Source: Chara braunii
Lineage: Eukaryota > Streptophyta > Charophyceae > Charales > Characeae
Length of the DNA stretch: 28,642 nt
Direction of reading: 5' to 3'
Assembly (NCBI GenBank): GCA_003427395.1
Contig: BFEA01001078.1
Location: forward strand, 1 to 28,642
The notes under the pieces are model-generated. The model saw only the letters and a program-made list of their open reading frames with translations, had not been told where the DNA came from and ran no database searches. Positions 19,732 to 28,463 of the stretch are shown one piece after another (within the stretch, counting starts at the first letter, position 1; every line of letters begins with the position of its first letter). Made by a program: the position numbers and the translations under genes.

Positions 19732-21403
19732 GCCCCCCACCTTTGGCATTGTGAAAGGTGGGGGGGAAATCGCGATTCTCACCCCACCTTTTTTCGTTTC
19801 GAGAAACGAGCGAAACACATTGAATGGCATTCCGATCCTTGATTGGAACTTCGTTGATTGAGTCCCATTGGCATTGTGAAAGGTGGATGAGAATCGCAAT
19901 TGTCCCCCAACCTTTTTTATTTCGAGAAAACCGGCGAAACACATTGAATGGCAGTTCGATCGTTGATTGCCAGTTCGTCCTTGATTGGCACTTCATTGAT
20001 TGGTTCCATTGGCATTGTGAAAGGTGGGCGCCGGGTGGAGAATCACGATTCTTCCCCCACCTTTTTTTTTTCGAGAGAGTCGGCGAAACACATTGAATGG
20101 CAGCTTGATTCTTGATTGGCAGTTCGATCCTTGATTGACACTTCGCCGACTGGTTCCCTTCGGCATTGTGAAAGTGGGGGGGGGAAATCGCGATTCTCCC
20201 CCCACCTTTTTTGTTTTGAGAAAAACAGCGAAACACATTGAGTGCCAGTTCGATCCTTGATTGGCCCTTTATTGATTGAATCCCTTTGGCATTATGTAAG
20301 GTGGGGGCAGAATCGTGATTTTCCCCCCACCCTTTTTATTTCGAGAAAACGAGCGAAAGACATTGAATGGTAGTTCGATGCTTGATTGACATTTCATTGA
20401 TTGAGTCCCTTTGGCATTGTGAAAGGTGGGGGGAAAATCGAGATTCTGCCCCCTCCTTTTTTGTTCCGAGAAAACCGGTGAAATGCATTGAATGGCAGTT
20501 CGGTCCTTGATTGACACTTCGTTGATTGGTTTCATTGGCATTGTGAAAGTTGGGCGGAGAATCGCGATTCTCCCCCCACCTTTTTTTTTTTGAGAAAGTC
20601 GGCGAAACATATTGAATGGCAGTTTGATTCTTGATTGGCAGTTCGATCCTTGATTGACACTTCGCTGACTGGTTCCCTTCGGCATTGTGGAAAAGGGGGG
20701 GGGGGATCGCAATTCTCCCCTCACCTTTTTTGTTTCAAGAAAACCGGCGAAACACACTGGGTGCCAATTCGATCCTTGATTGGCACTTCATTGATAGAGT
20801 CCCTTTGGTATTGTGAAAGGTGGGGGGACTTTTTGTTTCGCGAAAACGAGCGAAAGACATTGAATGGCAGTTCGATCCTTGATTCGCAATTCGTTGATCG
20901 AGTCCCTCTGACATTGTGAAAGGTGGGGGGAGAATCAAGATTTCCCCCCCTCCTTTTTTGTTTCGAGAAAACCGGTGAAACACATTGAATGACAGTTCGA
21001 TCCTTGATTGGCACTTCGCTGATTGGTTCCCCTCAGCATTGTGAAAGGTGGGGGGAGAATCGCGCTTCTCCCCCCACCTTTTTTGTTTTGAGAAAATTGG
21101 CGAAACACATTGAGTGTCAAATCGATCCTTGATTGACATTTCGTTGATTGAGTCCCTTCGGCATTGTGACAGGTACGGGGAGAATCAAGATTTTCCCCCC
21201 ACCTGTTTTGTTTTGAGAAAACCGGTGAAACACATTGAATGGCAGTTCGATCCTTGATTGGCGGTTCGATCCTTGATTGACACTTCGTTGATTGGTTCCC
21301 TTCAACATTGTGAAAGGTAGGCTCCACCTTTTTTGTTTCGAGAAAACCGGCGAAACACATTGAGTGTCAGTTCGATCCTTGATTGGCACTTCGTTGATTG
21401 AGT
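19732..21403. repeat. 125-bp hairpin satellite, block 1 (about 13 units)
   Basis: Units start at GGCATTGTGAAAGG or variants at 19745, 19870, 20011, 20162, 20288, 20413, 20537, 20681, about 20806, 20909, 21034, 21159 and 21304. The usual spacing is 124-126 bp. Longer units (about 144) carry an extra copy of a 19-nt submotif near AGTTCGATCCTTGATTGGC; a 103-bp unit has lost part of its hairpin. Each unit has a G-run/C-run inverted repeat around AATCGCGATT, then T6 and a TTCGAGAAAACCGGCGAAAC segment. In the unit at 21045-21080 the arms AAGGTGGGGGGAGAA and TTCTCCCCCCACCTT pair perfectly over 15 bp. Frames rotate because 125 is not a multiple of 3, so the many similar open frames are not genes. Confidence 0.93.
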
Positions 21404-21900
21404 TTGCAGCCCGTCAGGGTTGCGTTTTCCCGCCCTGAGACATTTCAATGTCAATCAAATTTCAACGTCGGTGGTCGTCGGGAGGGTGGGCATATTGAGG
21501 TTTTGGGGCCTTGCAAGGGCCAGGACCGCATAGGACTGGTAGCTGCGCGCAGGAGGCTGAGGAGGCCAGGGTCCTGAAGCCTTTTTCGACATCGAAACGG
21601 TGGGGGTGCACTTTTCTCGAATAGCACAGTTTCCTCAAATAGAAAACGTACAGGTTGTAGTCGAATACAACCTGTACCCTTTCTATTCGGATTTCGAAAA
21701 AAAAAAACTATTGTATTCCGATAAAATTACTTCTTCTTTTTGTTGGAGGTTAACGCCTGCCCTCTTGCTCCCCGCCACTGACATGTTGCATGTTGCAGCT
21801 CTCTCTCTCTCTCTCACACACACATACACACACACACACACACACGCACAAGCACACACTCTCTCTGTCTCTCTCTCACACACACACACACACGCACGCA

Positions 21901-21974
<74 letters not shown>

Positions 21975-22217
21975 TACACACGCATATACATTCTCATGTC
22001 TATTGATGGGGAGCGCCACCTGCCGGAAACCAGGTCCAGCGTCCTATGAACATTGTGAATAAAGCACCAACCGGCACCCCACACACACACACTCTTCGAG
22101 TTGTGTATAGCGAACATGCCAAAACATACATATAGCATAATCACGACCTTACCCTTCCCGAACCACATAAACAAACGAACTACGGGCTGCGCACCCGTGG
22201 CCTCACGGTAAGTCAAT
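21404..22217. mobile_element. 814-bp foreign segment inside the 125-bp satellite
   Basis: Block 1 stops after TTGATTGAGT and block 2 resumes with CCCTTTGGCATTGTG, the next part of the same unit, so the array phase is kept. This fits an insertion rather than two independent arrays. The segment holds unique DNA, a compound CT/CA microsatellite and a short stretch with GTGAATAAAGC. GCAGCCCGT (21406-21414) and ACGGGCTGC (22182-22190) form a 9-bp inverted pair near the ends, but they are unequally placed. No clear target-site duplication or transposase is visible, so the element type is unknown. Confidence 0.45.
21799..21987. repeat. Compound (CT)n/(CA)n microsatellite
   Basis: Alternating CT and CA blocks (CT, CA, CT, CA, CT, CA) inside the inserted segment. 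Confidence 0.97.
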
Positions 22218-23056
22218 CCCTTTGGCATTGTGAAAGGTGTGGGGACAATCGCGATTCTCCCCCCACCTTTTTTATTTCGAGAAAACCTGCGAAACACATT
22301 GAATGGCAGTTCGATCCTTTATTGGCACATTGTTGATTGGTTCCTTTTGGCATTGTGAAGGGTGGGGGGACCCTCACCTTTTTTGTTTCGAGAAAATGGG
22401 GGAAACGTATTGAATGCCAGTTCGATCCTTGAATGGCAGTTCGATCCTTGATTGACACTTCGCTGACTGGCTCCCTTCAACATTGTATTGTTTCGAGAAA
22501 ACCGGCGAAGCACGTTGAATGTCAGTTCGATCCTCAATTGGCACTTCGTTGATTGGTTCCATTGACATTGTGAATGGTGGGGAGAGAATCTCGATTCTCC
22601 ACCCACCTTTTTTTTTTTTAGAAAGTCGGTGAAACATATTGAATGACAACTCGAGTCTTTATTGGAAGTTCGATCCTTGATTGACACTTCGCTGATTGGT
22701 TCTCTTCGGCATTGTGAATCACGATTCTCCCCCCACCTTTTTTTTTTCGAGAAAACCAGCGAAACACATTGAATGGCAGTTCGATCCTTGAGTGACACTT
22801 CGTTGATTGGTTCCCTTTGGCATTGTTAAAGGTTTGGGGGAGAATCGTTATTCTCCCCCAACCTTAATTTTTCGAGCTTTTGTTTCCGAGAAAACCGGCG
22901 CAACACATTGAATGCTAGTTTGATCCTTGATTGGCATTTCGGTTCTTGATTGGCACTTCGTTGATTGGTTCCCTTTGACATTGTCAGAGGGATTCTCCCC
23001 CCACCTTTTTTTTCTTCGAGAGAACCGGTAAAATACCTCCATTGACACTCGGATCC
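22218..23056. repeat. 125-bp hairpin satellite, block 2 (about 7 units)
   Basis: Unit starts are near 22224, 22348, 22478, 22563, 22707, 22818 and 22976. Units near 22478 and 22707 have lost one or both hairpin arms. At 22830-22865 both arms differ from consensus at the same paired position (GGTT(T)GGGGGAGAAT against ATTCTCCCCCAACC), a compensatory pair. Confidence 0.9.
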
Positions 23057-23337
23057 GTGACACGATGTATTGCTCGTTGGTTACTGTTGATGAAGCAGAA
23101 GCGTTGACTAAGGCTATTGTGCAATGACATCCCACTTATGTCACAACATCGCCCAACGAAGCGGCGGACCTCCATATCCGTTTCAGACCACCATCACGAC
23201 AGTTCAACACAACCAACCAGCACCCTATCGGGGCCGAGTTCGCCCTCAAGTTCCATTCGAGGTGGCATCCAAAGGTATGATTGGCAAGTCGTTTTTGTTT
23301 GTTTGTGTTTGTGTGGTAACCGTTCTAGCTCCAGTTG
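23057..23337. other. No feature seen
   Basis: Short unique-looking spacer between the hairpin satellite and dyad array 3. No coding evidence. Confidence 0.4.
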
Positions 23338-24770
23338 AGTCCTCCAATGGTCCGACGCCTCGACGGCGCTGGAGCATTTGATGGTCCGGCGTCCTCAAGG
23401 CGCCAGGCCCTCCGATGGGCCCGCGTCCTAGAGCAGCCGGACCATTCGATGGTCCGGGGTCCTCGAGCCATCGGAACATCGGATGGCACGACCGTCGGAG
23501 GGTCTCGCGGCTCGAGGACGTCGAACAATCTGATGGTCCGGTGGCTCGACGACGCCGGACCATCGGAGGGTCTGGCTCCTTGAGGACGCCGGAGCATCTG
23601 ACGGTCCGGCGTCCTCAAGGAGCCAGACCCTCCGATGGTCCGGCGTCCTCGAGCCCCCGGACCATCGGATGGCACGCCCATCGAAGGGTCTGGTTGCCCG
23701 AACCTCCAATGCTCCGGCACCTCGATGCCGCCATACCATCTTATGGCTGTGCCATCCGATGGTCCGGCGGCTCAAGGACGCCGATGGTCCGATCAGATGG
23801 TCCGACGTCCTCGAGGCGCCAGACCCTCCGAGGGTCCGACATCTTTGAGGCGCCATACCCTCCGATGGTCCGGCATCCTCAAGGCGCTAGACCCTCCAAT
23901 GCCTCGGCGCCTCGACGACACCGGACCAATCTGACTGGACCATCTGATGGTCCAGCGTCCTCGAGCCACCGGACCATAGGATGGCACAACGGTCAGATGG
24001 TATGACGTCGTCGAGGCGCCGGAGCATTGGAGGCTTTGGCGCCATGATGACACCAGACCGTCGGAGGGTCTAGCGCCTTAACAACGCCGGACCATCGAAG
24101 GGTCTGGCGCCTCGACGACGCCGGACCGTCGGATGGTCCCGTTAGATGGTCCGACGTTGTCGGGGCGCCAGACCCTCCAATGGTCCGGTGGTCCGGCGTC
24201 GTCAAGGCGCCAGAACCTCCAATGGTCCGGCGTCGTCGAGGCGCCAGAACCTCCGACGGTCCGGCGTCGTTAAGGCACCAGACCCTCCGATGGTCCGGCG
24301 TCGTCAAGGCGCCAGAACCTCCAATGCTCCGGCGCCTCTACGACGCCAGACCATCTGATGGTCGTGCCATTCGATGTTAAGGCGGCCCGAGGACGCCAGG
24401 CCACCAGAAGGTCTGGCGGCTCCGAGGACGCCAGACCATCTGATGGTCCGACGTCCTCAAGGCGCCAGACCCTCCGATGGTCTGGCATCCTCGTGGCGCC
24501 AGACTCTCCGATGGTCCGGCGTCGTTAAGGCGCCAGACCCTCCAATGGTCCGGCGCCGTTGACAATCTTATGGTCGTGCCATCCGATGACCCGATGGCTC
24601 GAGGGCGCCGGACGATCTGCTGGTCCGGCGTCGTTGAGGCGCCAGACCCTTCAATGCTCGGATGCCTCGACGACGCAGGAGCATCTGGTGGTCTGGCGTC
24701 CTCAGGGCGCCAGACCCTTCGATGGTCCGCCGCCGTTGAGGCGCCGGACCATTGGCTGGTTCGGCGTACC
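23338..24770. repeat. Dyad satellite array 3, 34-bp unit, about 40 units
   Basis: This is the clearest form of the family. The unit is GGACCATCGGATGGTCC (17 nt) plus GGCGTCCTCGAGGCGCC (17 nt), and each half is close to its own inverted repeat. Variants include GGACCATCGGAGGGTCT and its reverse complement AGACCCTCCGATGGTCC, so units occur in both apparent orientations. Since 34 is not a multiple of 3, open frames rotate and appear on both strands with phrases such as ARPSDGPASS and RRRTIGGSGA. They are by-products of the repeat. Several units carry GTCGTGCCATCCGATG, suggesting a longer-period variant. Confidence 0.92.
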
Positions 24771-24829
24771 CACAACATCGCACCCTCAAAAGGTTTGACA
24801 TCATGAATGTCGCACGGTGTGAGCGACTG

Positions 24830-25111
24830 TTTCCTGTGCCTGTGCTGAGGACTGACCATCACTTGGTGGGAGCGGTTCTTTTCCGTTGAGGGAATGGGGA
24901 CATTCGGTTGGTTACATACGTGCCCTGAAGCCTAGGCATGGCGCGATGGGAACGACCCTTTCCCGTTAGGCTGGTAGGGATGTTGGGGTGGCAGCAAGTG
25001 ATATCTTGTTTACCTGCTGCCATTGTGCTTTTCCTGTGCTGGTGCTGAGAACTAGACATCGCTTGGTAGGAATGCCCCTTTCCCTTTAGAGGAATACGCA
25101 GGTTGGGGTGG
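24830..25111. repeat. Three diverged copies of a roughly 67-82-bp unit
   Basis: Aligned segments start at CTGAGGACTGACCATC (24845), CTGAAGCCTAGGCATG (24925) and CTGAGAACTAGACATC (25045). Each continues through a CCTTTCCC-like core and ends in GTTGGGGTGG or GTTGG. The first and third also share TTTCCTGTGC just upstream (24830, 25030). Confidence 0.75.
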
Positions 25112-25873
25112 TCAGATGATTCGTCAACTTACCCATTCCCCATGTTTGCACTTGTAGACGTCCTATTCGTGCCTGGTGCGCATATTGCAGACTATGCTTT
25201 ATGTAATGGACAACAAGGCACCACCCAGTCCGAACGTTGGTTGGATGTTCCAGTACTAATGAAGATTGGGAGCATGTTGTTGCCATCGGTCCTTGAGGCC
25301 TCCCCCCGTCGCCCCCTTCTCCTTACTGTATGTTTGTTTCGTGTATTACGCCGGTGTGGGATGCGATGTTCTGCAGCTGCTTGCTCATCAGGGGTCTCTA
25401 CACCGAAGGTTGTCGGAAGGGCCGTCACATTCCAAGAGAAGTATTGGGCAATCGATTGGCACCTCGATATGAAAGTCCCCTATTGTGGGCCAGTCGTTTT
25501 CTTGCGGGATGAGAGTGGCGGTTACTAACCATGGGGGGGTATCAAGACTTACTCATTTGATAAGAGTATGACTGACGAGGAGTACATGAGATTCCATCTC
25601 ACAACGTGTTTCGACATTGATGGTCACGAGGTACCTGGCAACTACGAGCTCGTGTCCCTCCATGTCGAGAAGTTCCAAGGTTATGGCATCCACGTTCCGT
25701 CAATGCCACCGTTCGGCAAGTCGAAGAAGAAGGATGAGTCGCAGATGGTGCTGCTAAGACCATTGGAGTTCGTCAAACGCGTTAATTGTTATAAAGTGTC
25801 GAACCGTATCATGACGATTGACAACATGTTGCAGTTGTCAACTCCCTTCGTGTCGTTCGATTGTGATCTTTAA
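25103..25873 (+). pseudogene. Segment 1 of the 25.1-28.2 kb remnant
   Basis: One frame runs across a single TAA at 25526-25528. Upstream it reads VVGRAVTFQEKYWAIDWHLD and PVVFLRDESGGY; downstream PWGGIKTYSFDKSMTDEEY, CFDIDGHEVPGNYELVSLH and SKKKDESQMVLLRPLEFVKR. The sense continues across the stop, so TAA probably replaced a sense codon. The first part (25103-25400) is less protein-like, and between about 25266 and 25440 another frame (YYAGVGCDVLQLLAHQG) looks at least as good, indicating an early frameshift. The segment ends FVSFDCDL at a TAA (25871-25873). Confidence 0.6.
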
Positions 25874-25928
25874 AACTTCACAAACATAGTGCGATGTCAC
25901 AAACTCTAGACGATGGGCGAAGCCATTT

Positions 25929-26525
25929 TTGCGGACTTCTGTGTCTGTCTGCTCGCCAAAGGCGGTAGGCAAGAGTTGTGGGGAGCCGAAAACATCCGCC
26001 CAAATGAGAAAAAGCAGGGCCGCATCGACACAGGCAAAGAGCGTGAGAATGTCTGCTGCTCCACTCCAATCGAAGGGTGTGTTTGCAAAACAGTCACAAT
26101 CACATGCTGAATATGTTGCTCGCATTTCTTTATTTCCAGCTGTTGGGACCACTGACCATGAGGATGACGACGAGAAGACAGAGGAGGACTCGCGCTTCCT
26201 GCAGTGGGATGGTGAGCGGTGGGCCGAGGGCAACGACGCAAAAGACACAGAAGGCACGGCGACGAACATCGGTTCTGCGACGGTGCAGAAGATGAAGAGG
26301 AGAGCTTAGAGGATGGTTGGGCCCAAGGCGATGGTAGTGAAGGCAAAGAGGATGGTGGTCACGAAAGCAATGAGAGCGAAGAAGAAGAGTGAGGATGCAA
26401 GTGACGAGGACGGCGAAGAACGAGAAGACAGTTACGAAGGCGGGAACGAAGGAGATGAGGATGGGGCGAACGACAACGACGGCAGGAAGAGTATTCTCGG
26501 ACCACAAGCCATCACGACCCGTTAG
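25929..26525 (+). pseudogene. Segment 2: Ser/Ala/Lys linker and acidic region
   Basis: A linker (SAQMRKSRAASTQAKS, SQSHAEYVARISLF) leads to TTDHEDDDEKTEEDSRFLQW. The next acidic stretch lies in another frame (26288-26389, EDEEESLEDGWAQGDGSEGK) and ends at TGA. It resumes in the former frame (26385-26525, SEDASDEDGEEREDSYEGG). Three acidic pieces in alternating frames are best read as one acidic low-complexity domain with two frameshifts. A pyrimidine-rich TTTATTTCCAG at 26129-26139 looks like a 3' splice site, so an intron before it cannot be excluded. Confidence 0.5.
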
Positions 26526-26536
26526 AAGATGACGGT

Positions 26537-27078
26537 GTGTTGCATGGCACACAAAGGTCTGTATGCATGCGCACGAGAAAAATGAAAGTTGGGAGAACAG
26601 AGAAAGAGAAGCGGAGACAAGCTAAGCTCATCAACCTGCAGCCCTCAAAGGAGGCTTACAAGAAATCCTTCGAGGCCCAATCCGCTAAACCAGCAAAGGA
26701 AAAGCGTGAACGCCCTCGATCTTCCCATAGACCAAAGAAGAAAGCACAGGCCGAGGAAACAAAGGAAGTGGCGGACTCTGGGGACGAAGTGGCAGGGGTT
26801 GACCCACGACATATAGCATCGAAGCCAGGAGAGTTGACCAACGATATTATCGACACCACGAAATGCTTTTTCCTCGAATACGACGGGGACGACAATGCGA
26901 TAGATCGGCCTACCCAAATTTCCGTCGACGTCGTCAACATACTGTCCAACCTTTCGGAAAGCGTGCAATAAAATCACAAACCGTTGAACGAGAAGTTTGT
27001 CACCTCCATCAGGGACGCAATGGAACGCCCAGAAAAGCAGAAGGAGTGGGGCAGAAACACCTGGATTCTTGCTCAGTC
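26537..27078 (+). pseudogene. Segment 3: basic region and conserved-looking middle
   Basis: The segment is rich in Lys/Arg/Glu (EKEKRRQAKLINLQPSKEAY, RERPRSSHRPKKKAQ), possibly a nuclear-targeting or nucleic-acid-binding stretch. It is followed by ELTNDIIDTTKCFFLEYDGD and ISVDVVNILSNLSESVQ. TAA at 26969-26971 interrupts, but the same frame goes on as NHKPLNEKFVTSIRDAMERP and KEWGRNTWILAQSYK to a TAG at 27076-27078. A 294-codon open frame on the opposite strand (27529-26645) is the antisense shadow of this and the next segment. Confidence 0.6.
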
Positions 27079-27691
27079 GTACAAGTAGAGAAGGAAGGCT
27101 GGAACCAGTGGGAGCGTGTGAAGCCGGAGGAGTGGGATGATGACAAGGTTGCCTCCTACCATTGGTAAATCGTGGTCGGCCAACATACAGCGGAAGGCAA
27201 CAAAGAGGCTGGTCGTTGCTGGATCGTCTGCTGCCCAGAAGTGGGGCGTGCATTCTTGGAAAGCGTCGGTCGTGTATTTTGACGACGACCATTTGGAGGG
27301 GTATGCGTACATCTCCACGTTTGACAACATCAGGGAGACATGTGCTATCCCATCGTCGTTTCGAACGGTTGTGACTGCTATAAGAGGACTGTGGCAGAAT
27401 ATGAAAGAGTCGAAAAGTGATTGGCATCAGGCGAAGACGGTGGATGAAAGGACTGCACAGCGTGACCAATATCAGGAGCTCGTACGGAAAGTTATACGGA
27501 TGACTCCTGACACCACACTCTGGAACCATTCGTTGGCTAAAAGATTTGTGAGGAATTTATCAAACTTGTTAAGGCCCTATATGTGTCTCGCGGCGAGCGG
27601 TAAGGTGGTGTGGAATCTGGTTGAGAAGTTCTTTGACAAATGGGAGAAAGGGGAACTGCCTAGGCAGGACGACGTCAGACCAGTGGATTAG
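27079..27691 (+). pseudogene. Segment 4: YHW/GQH region and helical core
   Basis: It begins in another frame with VEKEGWNQWERVKPEEWDD and VASYHW. Directly after a stop it reads IVVGQHTAEGNKEA, then the main frame resumes with SSAAQKWGVHSWKASVVYFD and HLEGYAYISTFDNIRETC. Next come IRGLWQNMKESKSDWHQAK, NHSLAKRFVRNLSNLLRPYM and VWNLVEKFFDKWEKGELPRQ. The GQH motif with following Ala/Glu recalls the GQHR-type motif of ParB-related folds, but that is a weak resemblance from one motif in a damaged copy. The frame ends at TAG 27689-27691. Confidence 0.55.
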
Positions 27692-28059
27692 GAAGCGAAG
27701 CAGGCGAGGCGGCAGGACCAGGCCCTGCTACGAAGACCGTGAAAGGCAAAAAAATGTTGATGCACTACGTCCCGTCCAAGAAAAGCTCGTCAGGTTTCTA
27801 TGTTTGCATCAATGATCCCCCAGCAAGCGCATGGAAGGTGTTCAGCGATTTCATGTCAAGGGAGAAGGAGATGGCCCTCGAGAAAATACTTGTGGGACAC
27901 GTTGTCGTCACGAGCGGAAGGGCATTCGTGAAAAAACTGATGAATATGCAAGACCTATACGTGGAGGTGAGAAGGGAAAAATATATGGTACGCACATTTA
28001 ACTATGTCCTGTTCAAGACAGAGCATAGGTCACAGGAGGAGTGGAATGCTACGAATCCC

Positions 28060-28152
28060 CCTCGGCGGTGGCCATCTGCGGACAATTCCGCGGCCGCAGC
28101 CCAGGCCGCGACCCCGCGGATGTGTCCGCGCAGCCGCGCGACTTTGCGGCCG
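28060..28152 (+). repeat. GC-rich block shared with 7078-7152 (inverted)
   Basis: The words CCTCGGCGG, GCGGACAA, GCGGCC, GACCCCGCGGATGTGTCC and GACTTTGCGGCCG occur in the same order as on the minus strand at 7152-7078. Differences are mainly C/T and G/A changes and small indels. Outside the block the two loci do not obviously match. Confidence 0.7.
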
Positions 28153-28221
28153 CATGACGGCCAGTGGGGAAGGGGATTTGGGAAGTGCCATGGGGCGGCA
28201 CAACCCCAACCCCACCCCCTC

Positions 28222-28241
28222 AAAAAAAAAAAAAAAAAAAA
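28222..28241 (+). repeat. A20 tract downstream of the coding remnant
   Basis: An uninterrupted run of 20 A lies about 70 bp after the shared GC-rich block. No AATAAA-type signal is visible just upstream. It could be the tail of a retroposed copy or simply part of the simple-repeat cluster that follows. Confidence 0.6.
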
Positions 28242-28250
28242 CTAATTTTT

Positions 28251-28252
28251 CG

Positions 28253-28288
<36 letters not shown>

Positions 28289-28296
28289 CCCCACAT

Positions 28297-28352
<56 letters not shown>

Positions 28353-28422
28353 ACACAGGTAGGATTATATATTTTCATGTTATAGCGAAAGATTCATTTT
28401 ATTTTGCTTTTTTTCTTTTTCG

Positions 28423-28463
<41 letters not shown>

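Larger units (their letters stand above)
25103..28245 (+). pseudogene. 3-kb decayed intronless-looking coding sequence, family unknown
   Basis: Coding-like segments follow one another on the plus strand over about 3 kb and return repeatedly to one frame. They are broken by in-frame stops (25528, 26971, 27078) and small frame changes (near 25875-25929, 26288, 26385, 26530, 27080, 27180 and 27690). The order is: an N-terminal region, a block ending SKKKDESQMVLLRPLEFVKR, a Ser/Ala/Lys linker, an acidic region, a basic Lys/Arg region, a conserved-looking middle, then a C-terminal block and a GC-rich tail. Its size would be roughly 1,000 residues. I recognise no family. The tail is shared with the minus-strand remnant at 6.9-8.3 kb, and an A20 tract follows at 28222. 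That supports a dispersed, possibly retroposed, multicopy gene. Poor base calling could cause some frame breaks, but clean stop codons in conserved-looking context argue for real decay. Confidence 0.6.
27690..28245 (+). pseudogene. Segment 5: C-terminal block and GC-rich tail
   Basis: The frame changes near 27690 and reads GSEAGEAAGPGPATKTVKGK, then GFYVCINDPPASAWKVFSDF, KEMALEKILVGHVVVTSGRA and LYVEVRREKYMVRTFNYVLF. A tail rich in Ala/Pro/Arg (PPRRWPSADNSAAAAQAATP) is encoded by the GC-rich block at 28060-28152. Beyond about 28170 the frame runs through G/C runs and the A20 tract (giving poly-Lys), so the true end probably lies before 28200. Confidence 0.6.

Noticed and set aside
19732-23056. 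Repeated open frames with phrases such as [15 protein letters not shown]
   Set aside because: They follow the 125-bp satellite in all frames, and its period is not a multiple of three.
23338-24770. Many overlapping Arg/Pro/Ser-rich open frames on both strands
   Set aside because: They arise from a near self-complementary 34-bp repeat that lacks stop codons; frames rotate with the period and no unit has codon structure.
26645-27529. A 294-codon minus-strand open frame, one of the longest uninterrupted frames in the window
   Set aside because: It lies exactly antisense to plus-strand segments with far more protein-like composition (Lys/Glu/Asp-rich, continuous motifs across stops). The minus product is Leu/Pro/Arg/His-rich with no motif, typical of an antisense shadow.
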